Part shown: positions 53,432 through 63,814 of the stretch, piece after piece
Layout: every line of letters begins with the position of its first letter
Numbering within the stretch: position 1 is the stretch's first letter
NCBI GenBank assembly: GCA_946629635.1
Contig: CAMOYA010000001.1
Location: 1-64,000, forward strand
DNA length: 64,000 nt
From: an uncultured Clostridia bacterium
Lineage (GTDB): Bacteria; Bacillota; Clostridia; Christensenellales; Aristaeellaceae
Direction of reading: 5' to 3'
The notes under the pieces: generated by a model
What the model was told of the DNA's origin: nothing
What the model saw: only the letters and a program-made list of their open reading frames with translations
The model's database searches: none
Position numbers and translations under genes: made by a program

Positions 53432-56400
53432 ATGATATCTTTTCTCATGAAACGGCTTACAGCGTGCTGGATTGTTTTTCTGGCGCTGATCATGGCCGTT
53501 TCATTCTCTTCGTGTGAAAGCGGCGATGGAAACCTGATCGCAAACGGCAGCTTTGAAAGCCTGGATTCGGACGGAATGCCGGAATCCTGGTATACGGACG
53601 CCTATAATGCTGCGGCCGGATATACCCTTTTTTCCACGCAGGAGGATCCGGAACGCGGAACGGTGGCGGAGATCCGCAATCTGGGGCTGAACGATGCACG
53701 GTTTGCCCAGTCGGTGCGCGTAGAGCCCGATACGGTGTACTGCCTCAGCGGGTTGATCCGCGCGGAGGGCGTGGAAGAGGGGCACGGTGCCAATCTGAGC
53801 ATTGAGGATGTATATGCCTTTTCCGAGGAAATCTTCGATACGGACGGCGCATGGCAGTATATCGAGTATTACGGGGAGACCGGGCCGGATCAGCATGATC
53901 TGACCGTGTTTGTCCGGCTGGGCGGATACAGCGGCGAGAGCACCGGTCGTGCGGCCTTTGACGGGATCTCCCTGAAGAAAGCCGATACGATTCCGGATGA
54001 TGTGATCGCCGACCGGTGGTATCGGGTGAATACCTCCGCCGGCTCCGATGACCGGGATGCGGAAGAGGAGGGAGATACGGCGGGCCCCGCCTGGCCGTTC
54101 CTTCTCGTGACCGGCTGCATATGGGCCCTGGCTTTTCTGCTGATGATTCGTATTTTCCGGGACGGAGAGAGAACCGGCGACGCGCCGGTATGGCGCAGGG
54201 GCGTCCCCCTGCTTCCGATTCTGCTTTTCGCGCTGGGACTTCGGATGCTCCTCAGCTATCGGATCGAAGGGTATCAGGTGGATGTCAACTGCTTTCTCAG
54301 CTGGGGGCATACCATGGCCCAGTGGGGACCGGCGGAGTTCTATTCAAAGACCAGCTTCTGCGATTATCCGCCGCTTTACCTCTATGTGTTGGGGCTGAAC
54401 TCGGCGCTTTCATCGCTGGTCGGTGCCGGAGAGGGATGGACGCGGGTGATTTTCCGGCTGATTCCGTCCCTGTGCGATCTGACGGCCGTATGGATGCTGG
54501 ACCGCGTGCTCCGGCGGGACGGGGAGCACAAAAACCGGCTGTGGATCACCGCTGTCCTCGCCTTCATGGCGCTGAATCCGGCCGTCATCCTCAACAGCGC
54601 CGCATGGGGCCAGATGGACAGCGTGCTCTGCCTGCTCCTGACGATGGTGGCCGTATGCGCCGTGGAGAAGAAATGGCAGGCCGCCATCCCCATCTATGCG
54701 CTCAGCGTTCTGATCAAGCCTCAGGCCCTGATGCTGGGCTTCCTGGGGCTCGGATATATCATTCTCAGCTGGATCCGCCATCCGGAGGAGAGGAAACGCC
54801 TTCTGGCCGGGCTTTTAATCGGGCTCGCCGCGCTGGCAGCCGGCATCCTGCCCTTCGGGATCCGTCAGCCCTTCGGATGGCTGATTGAACGCTACGGAGC
54901 CACGCTTTCCTCCTATCCGTACGCGACGCTGAATACTGCGAATCTTTATTATCTGGCGGGGGGAAACTGGTCCGGAGTCGATACGGCCGCCCACTGGACG
55001 GTGCCGGTGCTGTTTGCGCTGCTCTCCGTCGCCTACGGCACGTATATGCTCCTCCGGCGGAAAAACCTTCCGCTCTTCTGGCTGGAGGGTTCGCTGGGCT
55101 TTGGCTTTACCGCCTGGTTCATTTACTGCGCGGTGGCTTCCTGCCCCTGGGCCTTTGCCGGAGCCGGCGCGATGGCGCTGAGCTTTGTCGTGGTGCTTTC
55201 GCTGGCACTGCGCAGCGGCGAAATCCGCTTCCTGCCGTATCTCGGCGCGCTGCTGTTCGTGCTTCTGTACGTCTTTGGCGTCAAGATGCATGAACGCTAT
55301 CTGTTCCCGGCACTGTTCCTGATGGGTGCCGCCTGGGCGTACTGCCGGGACCGGCGAATCCTGTATCTGCTGATTCTCTTCAGCTCAACGCTGTTCATCA
55401 ATGCGGGAATCGTGCTGGACAACAGCATCCGCCTGGGCTCCTCCATGGGGCATCTGAACCGGGATACGACGGCGCTGGCCTGCGTGCTGAGCGTCATGAA
55501 CTGCCTTGGCGCTGCGTATGCGGTATATATCGGCTTTGCCCTCTGCTCCGGCGGGAAGCCGGCTCCGATGGGAACACTTCCTTCCTTCCTGCCGGTTCGC
55601 AGGGTGGAGCGCGCGCATTCTCCGCTGGACTGGCGGCCGGACCGCTCCCTGCACTGGAAGGGGAAGGATACGCTGATCCTGCTGGCGATCACGGCGGCGT
55701 ATTCCGTCGTCAGCCTGAGCACGCTCGGCTCCGGGAAGGCGCCGCAGCGGGCATGGACATCCTCCGGCTTTGACGAGCAGGTGGTCTTCGATCTGGGGAA
55801 GCAATATGACGATGTTCAGATCCTGTATTTTGCGCAGGTGAGCCGGAATGATTTCAGCTTTGCCCAGAGCGACGATGGGACGTTCTGGTCCGAGGAAACC
55901 ATGGCCGAGATGGATCAGGGCCAATGCTGGAAATGGAAGTATGTGACGCAGAGCCGGGAGGGTGAGGACGGAAAAAGGGAATACTACACCGGTCCCCGGT
56001 ATATCGTTTCCTTCAGCGGAAGATATATCCGGCTGACTGCCGGTCAGCTGGGGCTGACGCTGAACGAAGTGCTTTTCCGGGATCCGGAGGGGCAGATCAT
56101 TCCGGCCACGATCGTGTCGCGCAGCGGCGAGACGCCTGAATCGGAGCTCTGCTCGGATCCGGCGATGCTGCTCGACGAACAGGATACGCTGGAAGCCATG
56201 CCCGTGATATTCGGCCCCCCTGCGGAGAAGGCGGAACCTTCCTGGTGGAACAGCAGCTATTTTGATGAGATTTATCATGCCCGGACGGGATTTGAATTCC
56301 TGCGCGGGACTACGCCTTATGAAACCAGCCATCCGCCGCTGGGCAAGGTGCTGATGAGCGTGAGCATTGCGCTGTTTGGCATGACGCCGTTCGGCTGGCG

Positions 56401-57613
56401 CTTTGCCGGCGCCCTGGCGGGCATCCTGATGCTGCCCGGCATGTACCTGATCGTCCGGCAGCTGACGAAAAAGACATGGCTCGCATCCGTAGCCTGCCTG
56501 CTGATGGCGCTGGACTGCATGCATCTGACGCAGACGCAGATTGCCACGATTGACAGCTTCCCGGTGCTGTTCATCATCTACGCGTTCTTCTTCATGCTCC
56601 GGTATATGCAGACGGATCTGGTGCGCAGCCGGATGAAGGACATTCTCATGCCGCTGTTCTTCAGCGGTCTGTTCATGGGGCTTTCCATCGCCAGCAAATG
56701 GATCGGGATCTATGCCGGTATGGGGCTGGCCGTGCTGTTTGTCTTCCACGGGATCCGCCATCTCCGGCTGAATGCCATGGCGGTCCGGCTGATGCATTCC
56801 GACGATCTGAGCGAGGAGGAGAAAGGCCGGCTGATGCCTTACGTCCGGGATCCGAAGGGAAACGATCATCCGGAGCTGCGGCGCCTGATGACGGTCTGCC
56901 TGTGGTGCCTCCTGTTCTTTATTGCCGTTCCGCTTGCGATCTATCTGCTTAGCTATATCCCGTACATGGCCTACAATCACCGGATCCGCTCCCTCTGGGA
57001 TTTCCTTGCCGAGGTATGGAAGAGCCAGACCGGGATGCTGAATTATCACTCAACGCCCGGGCTCGGTATGGATCATCCCTTCTATTCGCCCTGGTACGAG
57101 TGGCCGGTGATCGGAAAGCCGATGTATTACGCTTCGGATCAGTATCCGCTCTCCGGCACCGGTCTGCACCACAGCATCTTCAGCTTTGGCAATCCCGTGG
57201 TCTGGTGGGGAGGGCTGGGCGCCATGCTCCTGTGCGTTCTCCGGTGGCTGATGACAAGACGGTATCTGACCGGTGATTCTCCGGACCGCTGGCATCTGAA
57301 CGCTGACGGGTTCCAGGTACGCTATGTCTTCCTCTTTATCGGGTTCCTGGCGCAGTATCTGCCCTGGGTGCTCGTTCCGCGCGGAACCTATATCTACCAT
57401 TACTTTGCCAGCATTCCGTTCCTGATTGTCGCGGTCTGCCTGTGTCTGGACGGGTGGGGAGGCAGAGGACGGAAAACGGCACAGATCATCGGCTGGATCA
57501 CGGTGGCGCTGGCGCTGGCGATGCTGATCATCCTCTTCCCATACGCCAGCGGGATGCCGGCCTCCGCAGCCTGGATGGATCTGGGCAGACAAATCCTGCG
57601 AATCTGGTACTGA
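53432..57613 (+). CDS. Giant double GT-C membrane glycosyltransferase with embedded discoidin-like domain
   Basis: This protein has about 1393 residues. It begins with a lipoprotein-like signal (hydrophobic 12-25, Cys28 in FSSC), then a carbohydrate-binding-like beta domain (30-190) and a membrane segment. A first GT-C module follows (250-690, catalytic-type Asp284 in YQVDVNCF). Next comes an F5/8-like beta domain (745-865), then a second module matching PMT/GT39 (900-1390, D945-E946 in FDEIYHA, and ETSHPPLGK). Both use lipid-phosphate sugars to glycosylate exported proteins or polymers. The fusion spans about 25 membrane segments. ATG 53432 is the likely start. Confidence 0.85.
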   Translation: MISFLMKRLTACWIVFLALIMAVSFSSCESGDGNLIANGSFESLDSDGMPESWYTDAYNAAAGYTLFSTQEDPERGTVAEIRNLGLNDARFAQSVRVEPDTVYCLSGLIRAEGVEEGHGANLSIEDVYAFSEEIFDTDGAWQYIEYYGETGPDQHDLTVFVRLGGYSGESTGRAAFDGISLKKADTIPDDVIADRWYRVNTSAGSDDRDAEEEGDTAGPAWPFLLVTGCIWALAFLLMIRIFRDGERTGDAPVWRRGVPLLPILLFALGLRMLLSYRIEGYQVDVNCFLSWGHTMAQWGPAEFYSKTSFCDYPPLYLYVLGLNSALSSLVGAGEGWTRVIFRLIPSLCDLTAVWMLDRVLRRDGEHKNRLWITAVLAFMALNPAVILNSAAWGQMDSVLCLLLTMVAVCAVEKKWQAAIPIYALSVLIKPQALMLGFLGLGYIILSWIRHPEERKRLLAGLLIGLAALAAGILPFGIRQPFGWLIERYGATLSSYPYATLNTANLYYLAGGNWSGVDTAAHWTVPVLFALLSVAYGTYMLLRRKNLPLFWLEGSLGFGFTAWFIYCAVASCPWAFAGAGAMALSFVVVLSLALRSGEIRFLPYLGALLFVLLYVFGVKMHERYLFPALFLMGAAWAYCRDRRILYLLILFSSTLFINAGIVLDNSIRLGSSMGHLNRDTTALACVLSVMNCLGAAYAVYIGFALCSGGKPAPMGTLPSFLPVRRVERAHSPLDWRPDRSLHWKGKDTLILLAITAAYSVVSLSTLGSGKAPQRAWTSSGFDEQVVFDLGKQYDDVQILYFAQVSRNDFSFAQSDDGTFWSEETMAEMDQGQCWKWKYVTQSREGEDGKREYYTGPRYIVSFSGRYIRLTAGQLGLTLNEVLFRDPEGQIIPATIVSRSGETPESELCSDPAMLLDEQDTLEAMPVIFGPPAEKAEPSWWNSSYFDEIYHARTGFEFLRGTTPYETSHPPLGKVLMSVSIALFGMTPFGWRFAGALAGILMLPGMYLIVRQLTKKTWLASVACLLMALDCMHLTQTQIATIDSFPVLFIIYAFFFMLRYMQTDLVRSRMKDILMPLFFSGLFMGLSIASKWIGIYAGMGLAVLFVFHGIRHLRLNAMAVRLMHSDDLSEEEKGRLMPYVRDPKGNDHPELRRLMTVCLWCLLFFIAVPLAIYLLSYIPYMAYNHRIRSLWDFLAEVWKSQTGMLNYHSTPGLGMDHPFYSPWYEWPVIGKPMYYASDQYPLSGTGLHHSIFSFGNPVVWWGGLGAMLLCVLRWLMTRRYLTGDSPDRWHLNADGFQVRYVFLFIGFLAQYLPWVLVPRGTYIYHYFASIPFLIVAVCLCLDGWGGRGRKTAQIIGWITVALALAMLIILFPYASGMPASAAWMDLGRQILRIWY

Positions 57614-57640
57614 TCGGGACGCTCCGGGAGGTGAAAACGC

Positions 57641-59191
57641 TTGGATGAAATGATGGCCAGTACCCTGAGCTTTGGCGTCAGCGGCGTGAACGGTTTTCCG
57701 GTTCATGTCGAGGTGTTTTCGGTCAACGGCATTCCGGGAATGGAGATCATCGGCCTCCCGGATACCTCCGTGCGCGAGAGCCGTGACCGGGTCAACGCCG
57801 CAATCATCAACAGTGGGCGACAGATGCGCCCGAAGCGGATCACCATCAATCTGGCCCCGGCGGACATGAAGAAGGAGGGCCCTTCCTTTGATCTGCCGAT
57901 CGCCGTGGGAATCATGATCGCGACCGGTGAACTGCATCCGGCACCGTTTTTCGACTGCCAGGCCGTTGCGATGTTCGGGGAGCTGAGCCTGGACGGACGC
58001 ATCCAGCCGATCAACGGCGCCCTGCCCATGGTGATCAGTGCCAAGGAAAACGGAATCCGCGAGGTGCTCCTTCCGGCGGAGAACGCCCTGGAGGCCGCGT
58101 GCATTGAGGGCATGAATGTCTATCCGGTGACAGATCTGAAACAGGTGATCGCCTGGATGGAGGGAAGCATCGCGATTGAACCCCAGGCGCAGGTCGCCTA
58201 CAGCGACCTGGTCCGGACCGGCGCATGCGCGGTGGACATGGCACAGATCCGGGGGCAGACCGCAGCGCGCAGGGCGCTTGAGGTTGCTGCCGCCGGCGGG
58301 CATAATATGCTGATGATCGGCGTACCGGGCAGCGGCAAGACGATGCTCGCCCGCTGCCTGCCGGGCATCCTGCCGCCGCTGACCTTTGAGGAAGCGCTGG
58401 AAACCACCCGGATTCATTCGATCAGCGGGAGGCTTCCCCGGGGAAGCGGCCTGATGGTCAGCCGCCCTTTCTGCGCGCCCCATCACAGCGCCTCGGTGGC
58501 ATCGCTGATCGGCGGGGGGCAGGATGCGATGCCCGGCGAAGTGTCCGCGGCGCACAACGGCGTGCTTTTTCTGGATGAACTGCCCGAGTTTTCCCGCAAT
58601 ACGCTGGAATCGCTCCGCCAGCCGCTGGAGGACGGGATCGTGACCGTATCCCGGGTGCGCCATCAGGCACAGTATCAGTCCTCATTCATGCTGGTGGCGT
58701 CCATGAATCCGTGCCCGTGCGGATTCTATGGCAGCTCCCGCAGGGAGTGCCGCTGTACGCAGCAGGAGATCCGCCGTTACCTGGATCGGATTTCCGGCCC
58801 GCTTCTGGACCGGATCGATATTCAGATCGAGGTGGATTCCGTGCCGGTCAGTGAGATCAGCCAGACGGCCACGGCGGAATCCTCCGCCGCGGTCGCATCC
58901 CGGGTCGCGCGGGTCAGAGCGCTTCAGCAGGAACGCTACAGGGGCACGGGCATCTACAGCAATGCCCATCTGAGTTCCGCCATGATCCGTCGCTACTGCC
59001 CGCTGAGCGGTGAGGCGACCTCGCTGCTTCATGCCGCGGTGGAGGCGATGAATATGAGCATGCGCGGATATAACAGAATTCTGAAGGTGGCCAGAACCAT
59101 CGCTGACATGGCCGGGGAAGAGCTGATTTCCTCCGCCCATGTGGCCGAGGCGGTTCAGTACCGGGAGCTGGATCAGAAGTACTGGAGATGA
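57641..59191 (+). CDS. comM: YifB/ComM-type Mg-chelatase-like AAA+ ATPase
   Basis: This 516-residue protein has an N-terminal Lon-like S5 domain (VEVFSVNGIPGMEIIGLPD), an AAA+ core with Walker A GVPGSGKT near residue 227, LFLDELPEFSRNTLESLRQPLEDG and a C-terminal Mg-chelatase domain. ComM promotes branch migration during natural transformation in Gram-negatives. It starts at TTG 57641, seven bases after GGGAGGTG. dprA, another transformation gene, follows by three bases. Confidence 0.92.
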   Translation: MDEMMASTLSFGVSGVNGFPVHVEVFSVNGIPGMEIIGLPDTSVRESRDRVNAAIINSGRQMRPKRITINLAPADMKKEGPSFDLPIAVGIMIATGELHPAPFFDCQAVAMFGELSLDGRIQPINGALPMVISAKENGIREVLLPAENALEAACIEGMNVYPVTDLKQVIAWMEGSIAIEPQAQVAYSDLVRTGACAVDMAQIRGQTAARRALEVAAAGGHNMLMIGVPGSGKTMLARCLPGILPPLTFEEALETTRIHSISGRLPRGSGLMVSRPFCAPHHSASVASLIGGGQDAMPGEVSAAHNGVLFLDELPEFSRNTLESLRQPLEDGIVTVSRVRHQAQYQSSFMLVASMNPCPCGFYGSSRRECRCTQQEIRRYLDRISGPLLDRIDIQIEVDSVPVSEISQTATAESSAAVASRVARVRALQQERYRGTGIYSNAHLSSAMIRRYCPLSGEATSLLHAAVEAMNMSMRGYNRILKVARTIADMAGEELISSAHVAEAVQYRELDQKYWR

Positions 59192-59194
59192 TCG

Positions 59195-60526
59195 GTGGAC
59201 ATGATCGCAAAGAGTCAGAATGAGATGGTGTATCTGGCCTGGCTGGCCTGGGCCGCGATGCAGTCGGGAGACATGCTGCCGCTCAGACGCCTGCTGGAAA
59301 CCTTCGGGGAAGGAACCGGAGTATATGAGGCGCTGCGCCGGGGAGATCCGCTGCTGTCCGAGACCGTCCCGGAAAGGTTTCTGCTCCGGATGAAGAAAAG
59401 CTGCGGCAGGGAGTCCTTCCGGAAATGGGAAGAGCTGATCGGCGCACACGGCATTCATGCCATGACCTTTATGGATCCTGAGTTTCCGGATGTGCTCGGT
59501 GAAATCCAGGATCCGGCCTCGATCCTGTTCTTTCAGGGCGATCTTTCCTGCCTGAAACGGCGGAAAATCGCGATCTTTGGCAGCCGGGCTGCGTCCCTGT
59601 TGGGGCTGAAGGCGGCCCGGCAGATCGCAGAAGATCTGAGCCGGAACGGGATTGCGGTCGTCAGCGGGTTTGCCTACGGCATTGATGCTGCGGCGCATCA
59701 GGGATGCCTTTCCGGTACCAGCCCGACCATCGCCGTGATGGGCTGCGGGCTGGACCAGACCTATCCGTCGGATCACGGAACGCTGCGGCGAAATGTGCTG
59801 GAAAAGGGCGGTCTGCTGATGACGGAGTATCCGCCGGGGGAAAAGCCGCTTGGGCATCATTTCCCGTTCCGGAACCGGGTGATCTCCGGGCTGAGCGACG
59901 CGCTGGCGCTGATTGAGGCCCGAATCCGGAGCGGCAGCATGACGACTGTGGACAAGGCGCTGCAGCAGGGGAAGGAGCTTTTCGTCTATCCCGGCGATCC
60001 GATGTCTCCGGCCTTTGAAGGCAACCGCATGCTGATCCGGGACGGCGCCCGCTTCTTTACGCGGGCGGCGGATATTCTGGAGGATATGAATTGGCTTGAC
60101 AATCAGGACGATCAAGTGCAAAATAGCGATTGCGCCGGGCCGAAGATAACGGATCTGGGCGGAAATGAACGAAAGATTGCGGAAGCGCTGGAGCCCGGGA
60201 AAATGAGCTTTGACCAGCTCACGTCGGCAACCGGGCTGGCTCCGTCGGAGCTGATGAGCGCGCTGACCATCCTGCAGGTCCGGCAGTATATCGAAGCGCT
60301 GCCCGGCAAGATATATCAGCTGAAAGAACAATCTGATACAGAGAACTTACTGGATTCGGAGGAATCGGAACATGCCAACTGCCAAGCAGAAACTGATCAT
60401 CGTGGAGTCACCGGCCAAGGCGAAAACCATCAGCCGGTACCTGGGAAAGGGGTACAAGGTGGAAGCCTCCCAGGGCCATGTATGCGATCTACCCAAGAGT
60501 CAGCTGGGGATAGATCCGGATCATGA
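59195..60526 (+). CDS. dprA: DprA, DNA-processing protein, with C-terminal extension into topA
   Basis: DprA loads RecA on incoming single-stranded DNA. The Rossmann core has FGSRAASLLGLKAA, SGFAYGIDAAAHQG and PPGEKPLGHHFPFRNRVISGLSDAL. A winged helix (about 325-385) ends near PGKIYQLKEQ, the usual end of the family. The frame then runs on for about 60 residues of low-complexity, Gln/Ser/Gly-rich sequence, overlapping topA by 155 bases. Either a stop has been lost or a frameshift lies near 60330-60345, where TGA codons occur in the other frames. GTG 59195 is the start. Confidence 0.9.
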   Translation: MDMIAKSQNEMVYLAWLAWAAMQSGDMLPLRRLLETFGEGTGVYEALRRGDPLLSETVPERFLLRMKKSCGRESFRKWEELIGAHGIHAMTFMDPEFPDVLGEIQDPASILFFQGDLSCLKRRKIAIFGSRAASLLGLKAARQIAEDLSRNGIAVVSGFAYGIDAAAHQGCLSGTSPTIAVMGCGLDQTYPSDHGTLRRNVLEKGGLLMTEYPPGEKPLGHHFPFRNRVISGLSDALALIEARIRSGSMTTVDKALQQGKELFVYPGDPMSPAFEGNRMLIRDGARFFTRAADILEDMNWLDNQDDQVQNSDCAGPKITDLGGNERKIAEALEPGKMSFDQLTSATGLAPSELMSALTILQVRQYIEALPGKIYQLKEQSDTENLLDSEESEHANCQAETDHRGVTGQGENHQPVPGKGVQGGSLPGPCMRSTQESAGDRSGS

Positions 60527-62495
60527 TTTTGAACTGAAATATATCACGATCCGGGGCCGGGGCGATATTCTCAGCCGGATCCGGAAGGAAGCAAAGAGCG
60601 CTTCCCAGATTTACTTCGCGACAGACCCGGACCGCGAAGGGGAAGCGATCAGCTGGCATCTGTTCCATGTGCTGGGCGTGGATGACAAGGCGCCCTGCCG
60701 GATTGAGTTCAACGAGGTGACCAAGAAGGCCGTTCAGGCGGCCATCAAGCATCCGCGCCAGCTGGATATGGGGCGGATTGACGCGCAGCAGGCCCGGCGT
60801 GCGCTGGACCGGCTGGTCGGATACAAGATCAGTCCGCTCCTGTGGGCGAAGATCAAAAAAGGCCTGTCCGCGGGGCGGGTGCAGAGCGTGGCGACCCGTA
60901 TGGTCGTGGACCGGGAAAACGAAATCAATGCCTTTATTCCGGAGGAATACTGGGATATCAATGTTACCTGCGCCGCGGAGGGCGGCAGGAAAGCCCAGAC
61001 GTTCACCGCCCGGTTCCATACGCTGGACGGCGAAAAATGCCCGATCGGCAACGAACAGAAGGCAGAAGAGATCCGTGCCCTGATCGAAAGGGAAGCCTTT
61101 ACCGTCACGGAGCTGAAGACGCGGGAAAAGCGGCGGATGCCCGCTCCGCCGTTCACCACCTCCAGCATGCAGCAGGAAGCCAGCCGCAAGCTGAATTTTA
61201 CGACTGCGCGGACGATGCAGATCGTTCAGCAGCTGTATGAAGGTGTGGACCTGGCCGGCGAAGGAACGCAGGGTCTGGTCACCTATATCCGTACGGACAG
61301 CGTCCGCATCAGCGATGATGCCATGACCGCGCTGCGGGAATTCATTCCCGGAAAGTTCGGACCGGAATTCCTGCCGGAAGAAAAGATCGAATACAAGGGC
61401 CGGAAAAACGCGCAGGATGCCCATGAAGCCATCCGCCCGACGGACGTGAACCGCACGCCGGAATCGATCAAGGCATCGCTGACGCGGGAGCAGTTTATGC
61501 TCTACCGGCTGATTTACAACCGCTTTGTGGCCAGCCAGATGATGCCGGCAGCCTATCAGACCCTGACGGCGGAAATCACCGGGAAGCGGGTCGGCCTCCG
61601 GTTCTACGGAGAGCACAAGACCTTCTCCGGCTTTACGGCGCTGTATGAGGAGGGAACGGACGAAACAGAGACCTCCGTGGAAATGAATCTTCCCGCGCTG
61701 AAGGAAGGAGAAAAGATCCGGGCGACGAGCGTGACAAGCGATCAGCATTTTACCCAGCCGCCGAGCCGGTATACGGAAGCCAGCCTGGTCCGCATGCTGG
61801 AAGAGAACGGAATCGGGCGGCCTTCCACCTATGCGCCGACCATTTCGACCATCATTTCCCGGGGATACGTTTCCCGCGAAAAAAAGCGCCTTTACCCGAC
61901 GGAGCTGGGGGTGATGGTGACCGAAATGATGGAAAAATACTTCAGTGAAATCGTGGATACCGAGTTCACCGCCAACATGGAATCCAAGCTGGACCAGGTG
62001 GAAGAGGGAAGCGCGGACTGGAAGCAGATCCTCCGGGAGTTCTATCCCAAGTTTGAAAAAACGCTGGCAGTGGCTGAAAAGGAAATCGAAAAGGTCGAGG
62101 TGCAGGACGAGGTCAGCGATGTGCCGTGCGACCAGTGCGGCGCCATGATGGTATACAAGATGGGCCGGTTCGGCCGGTTCCTGGCCTGCCCGAACTTCCC
62201 GGCCTGCCGGAACACCAAGCCGATCCTGACCTATATCGACGCGCCGTGCCCGAAGTGCGGCAGGCGCCTGCTGGAAAAGATCAGCCGCAAGAGCCGGAAA
62301 TTCTACGGATGTGAAGGATATCCGGACTGCGATTTTGTCAGCTGGGACAAGCCGGTCAGCGACAAATGCCCCCAGTGCGGCAGCTATATGATTGAAAAGC
62401 GAAACAGCAAGGGGGAAATCCTCCATCTGTGCGCCAACGAAAACTGCCGCTACAAGACCGTTGCGGCCGTGCCGGAGGAGGAAACGGATGAGTGA
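60372..62495 (+). CDS. topA: DNA topoisomerase I (type IA)
   Basis: This 707-residue enzyme relaxes negative supercoils. It has the TOPRIM fold ([26 protein letters not shown]) and the catalytic Tyr305 in [11 protein letters not shown]. The toroid with PTDVNRTPE is present. C-terminal C4 zinc ribbons include CDQCG, CPKCG and CPQCG. ATG 60372 follows GGAGGAAT. The gene start lies inside the dprA reading frame. Confidence 0.96.
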   Translation: MPTAKQKLIIVESPAKAKTISRYLGKGYKVEASQGHVCDLPKSQLGIDPDHDFELKYITIRGRGDILSRIRKEAKSASQIYFATDPDREGEAISWHLFHVLGVDDKAPCRIEFNEVTKKAVQAAIKHPRQLDMGRIDAQQARRALDRLVGYKISPLLWAKIKKGLSAGRVQSVATRMVVDRENEINAFIPEEYWDINVTCAAEGGRKAQTFTARFHTLDGEKCPIGNEQKAEEIRALIEREAFTVTELKTREKRRMPAPPFTTSSMQQEASRKLNFTTARTMQIVQQLYEGVDLAGEGTQGLVTYIRTDSVRISDDAMTALREFIPGKFGPEFLPEEKIEYKGRKNAQDAHEAIRPTDVNRTPESIKASLTREQFMLYRLIYNRFVASQMMPAAYQTLTAEITGKRVGLRFYGEHKTFSGFTALYEEGTDETETSVEMNLPALKEGEKIRATSVTSDQHFTQPPSRYTEASLVRMLEENGIGRPSTYAPTISTIISRGYVSREKKRLYPTELGVMVTEMMEKYFSEIVDTEFTANMESKLDQVEEGSADWKQILREFYPKFEKTLAVAEKEIEKVEVQDEVSDVPCDQCGAMMVYKMGRFGRFLACPNFPACRNTKPILTYIDAPCPKCGRRLLEKISRKSRKFYGCEGYPDCDFVSWDKPVSDKCPQCGSYMIEKRNSKGEILHLCANENCRYKTVAAVPEEETDE

Positions 62496-63795
62496 CCGAA
62501 GGGCGACGGTGATCGGCGCCGGGCTGGCGGGCTGTGAAGCGGCATGGCAGCTGGCGCGCCGCGGGATTCCGGTCACGCTGGTGGAAATGAAGCCCCGGAT
62601 GAAATCCCCTGCGCATCATTCGGATCAGTTCGCGGAGCTGGTCTGCTCCAACAGCTTCCGGGGGGACCGCCTGTCCAGCGCCGTCGGTCTGCTCAAGGCG
62701 GAGATGCGCCTGATGGATTCGCTGATCATGCGCTGCGCGGATGAGAGCCGGGTTCCCGCCGGGGATGCGCTGGCGGTCGACCGGGAAGGCTTTTCGCGCC
62801 GGGTGACCGATTGCCTGCGATCCCATCCCTGCATCACGGTCGAGGAGCGGGAAGTCACGGAGATTCCGGAGGGCCCGGTCATCGTGGCGACAGGGCCGCT
62901 GACCAGCGATGCGCTGGCGGATGCCATCGCATCCCTGCCGGGGATCGGCACGCTGCACTTCTATGACGCGGCTGCGCCAATCGTGATGAAGGATTCGCTG
63001 GACGAAAGCCGGATGTTCCGTCTCAGCCGGTACGGCCGGGGCGATGACTATCTGAACTGCCCGATGACCCGGGAGGAGTACGACCGTTTCATCGAAGCCC
63101 TGCTCGGCGCGGAAACGGCGGAAATTCACGGCTTTGAAGAATCCGGCGTCTTTGAGGGCTGCATGCCGATCGAGAGCATGGCCCGCCGCGGACACATGGT
63201 TCCCGCTTTCGGGCCGATGAAGCCGGTCGGTCTCCGGGATCCCCGGACGGGGAAGGAGCCTTTCGCGGTCGTTCAGCTGCGCCAGGACGATGCCGGTGAA
63301 ACCATGTATAATATCGTCGGGTTTCAGACGCGGCTGAAATTCGGCGAGCAGAAGCGCGTTTTCGGGCTGATTCCGGGCCTGGAGAACGCGGTATACGCGC
63401 GCTACGGCGTGATGCACCGGAATACATTTTTGAGCAGTCCGGGCTTTCTGAACGAAAGGTATGAGATGGTCAGCCGCCCGATGTGCTATTTCGCCGGACA
63501 GATGACCGGCGTTGAGGGCTATGTGGAGAGCGCGGGCAGCGGCCTGGTGGCGGGACGCTCGCTGGCGGACCAGCTGGAAGGGAAGACGCCGATGGCTTTG
63601 CCCGGGTTCACGGCGCTCGGCGCGATGGGGCGGTATGTATCCGCTCCGAACACGCATTTTCAGCCGATGAACTGCACCTTCGGGATCATCGATCCGCTCC
63701 CGGCCGTTCCCGGACAGAAGAAGATCCGCGACAAGAAAGCCCGCTACGAGGCCGTTTCGGCCAGGGCGCTGGAATATATCCGGAGTCTGCAATAA
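62488..63795 (+). CDS. trmFO: TrmFO, tRNA U54 methyltransferase (folate-dependent)
   Basis: This 435-residue FAD enzyme makes ribothymidine 54 in tRNA using methylenetetrahydrofolate. The N-terminus [17 protein letters not shown] is the FAD site, [17 protein letters not shown] is the family signature and [17 protein letters not shown] the C-terminal FAD motif. ATG 62488 overlaps the topA stop by eight bases. Length is exactly typical. Confidence 0.96.
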   Translation: MSDRRATVIGAGLAGCEAAWQLARRGIPVTLVEMKPRMKSPAHHSDQFAELVCSNSFRGDRLSSAVGLLKAEMRLMDSLIMRCADESRVPAGDALAVDREGFSRRVTDCLRSHPCITVEEREVTEIPEGPVIVATGPLTSDALADAIASLPGIGTLHFYDAAAPIVMKDSLDESRMFRLSRYGRGDDYLNCPMTREEYDRFIEALLGAETAEIHGFEESGVFEGCMPIESMARRGHMVPAFGPMKPVGLRDPRTGKEPFAVVQLRQDDAGETMYNIVGFQTRLKFGEQKRVFGLIPGLENAVYARYGVMHRNTFLSSPGFLNERYEMVSRPMCYFAGQMTGVEGYVESAGSGLVAGRSLADQLEGKTPMALPGFTALGAMGRYVSAPNTHFQPMNCTFGIIDPLPAVPGQKKIRDKKARYEAVSARALEYIRSLQ

Positions 63796-63814
63796 TCACG
63801 GAGGAACACAGCTT

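Noticed and set aside
55385-58663. Long minus-strand frames opposite the glycosyltransferase and yifB genes
   Set aside because: They have no start signals or domains, while the plus-strand genes carry catalytic motifs in register.
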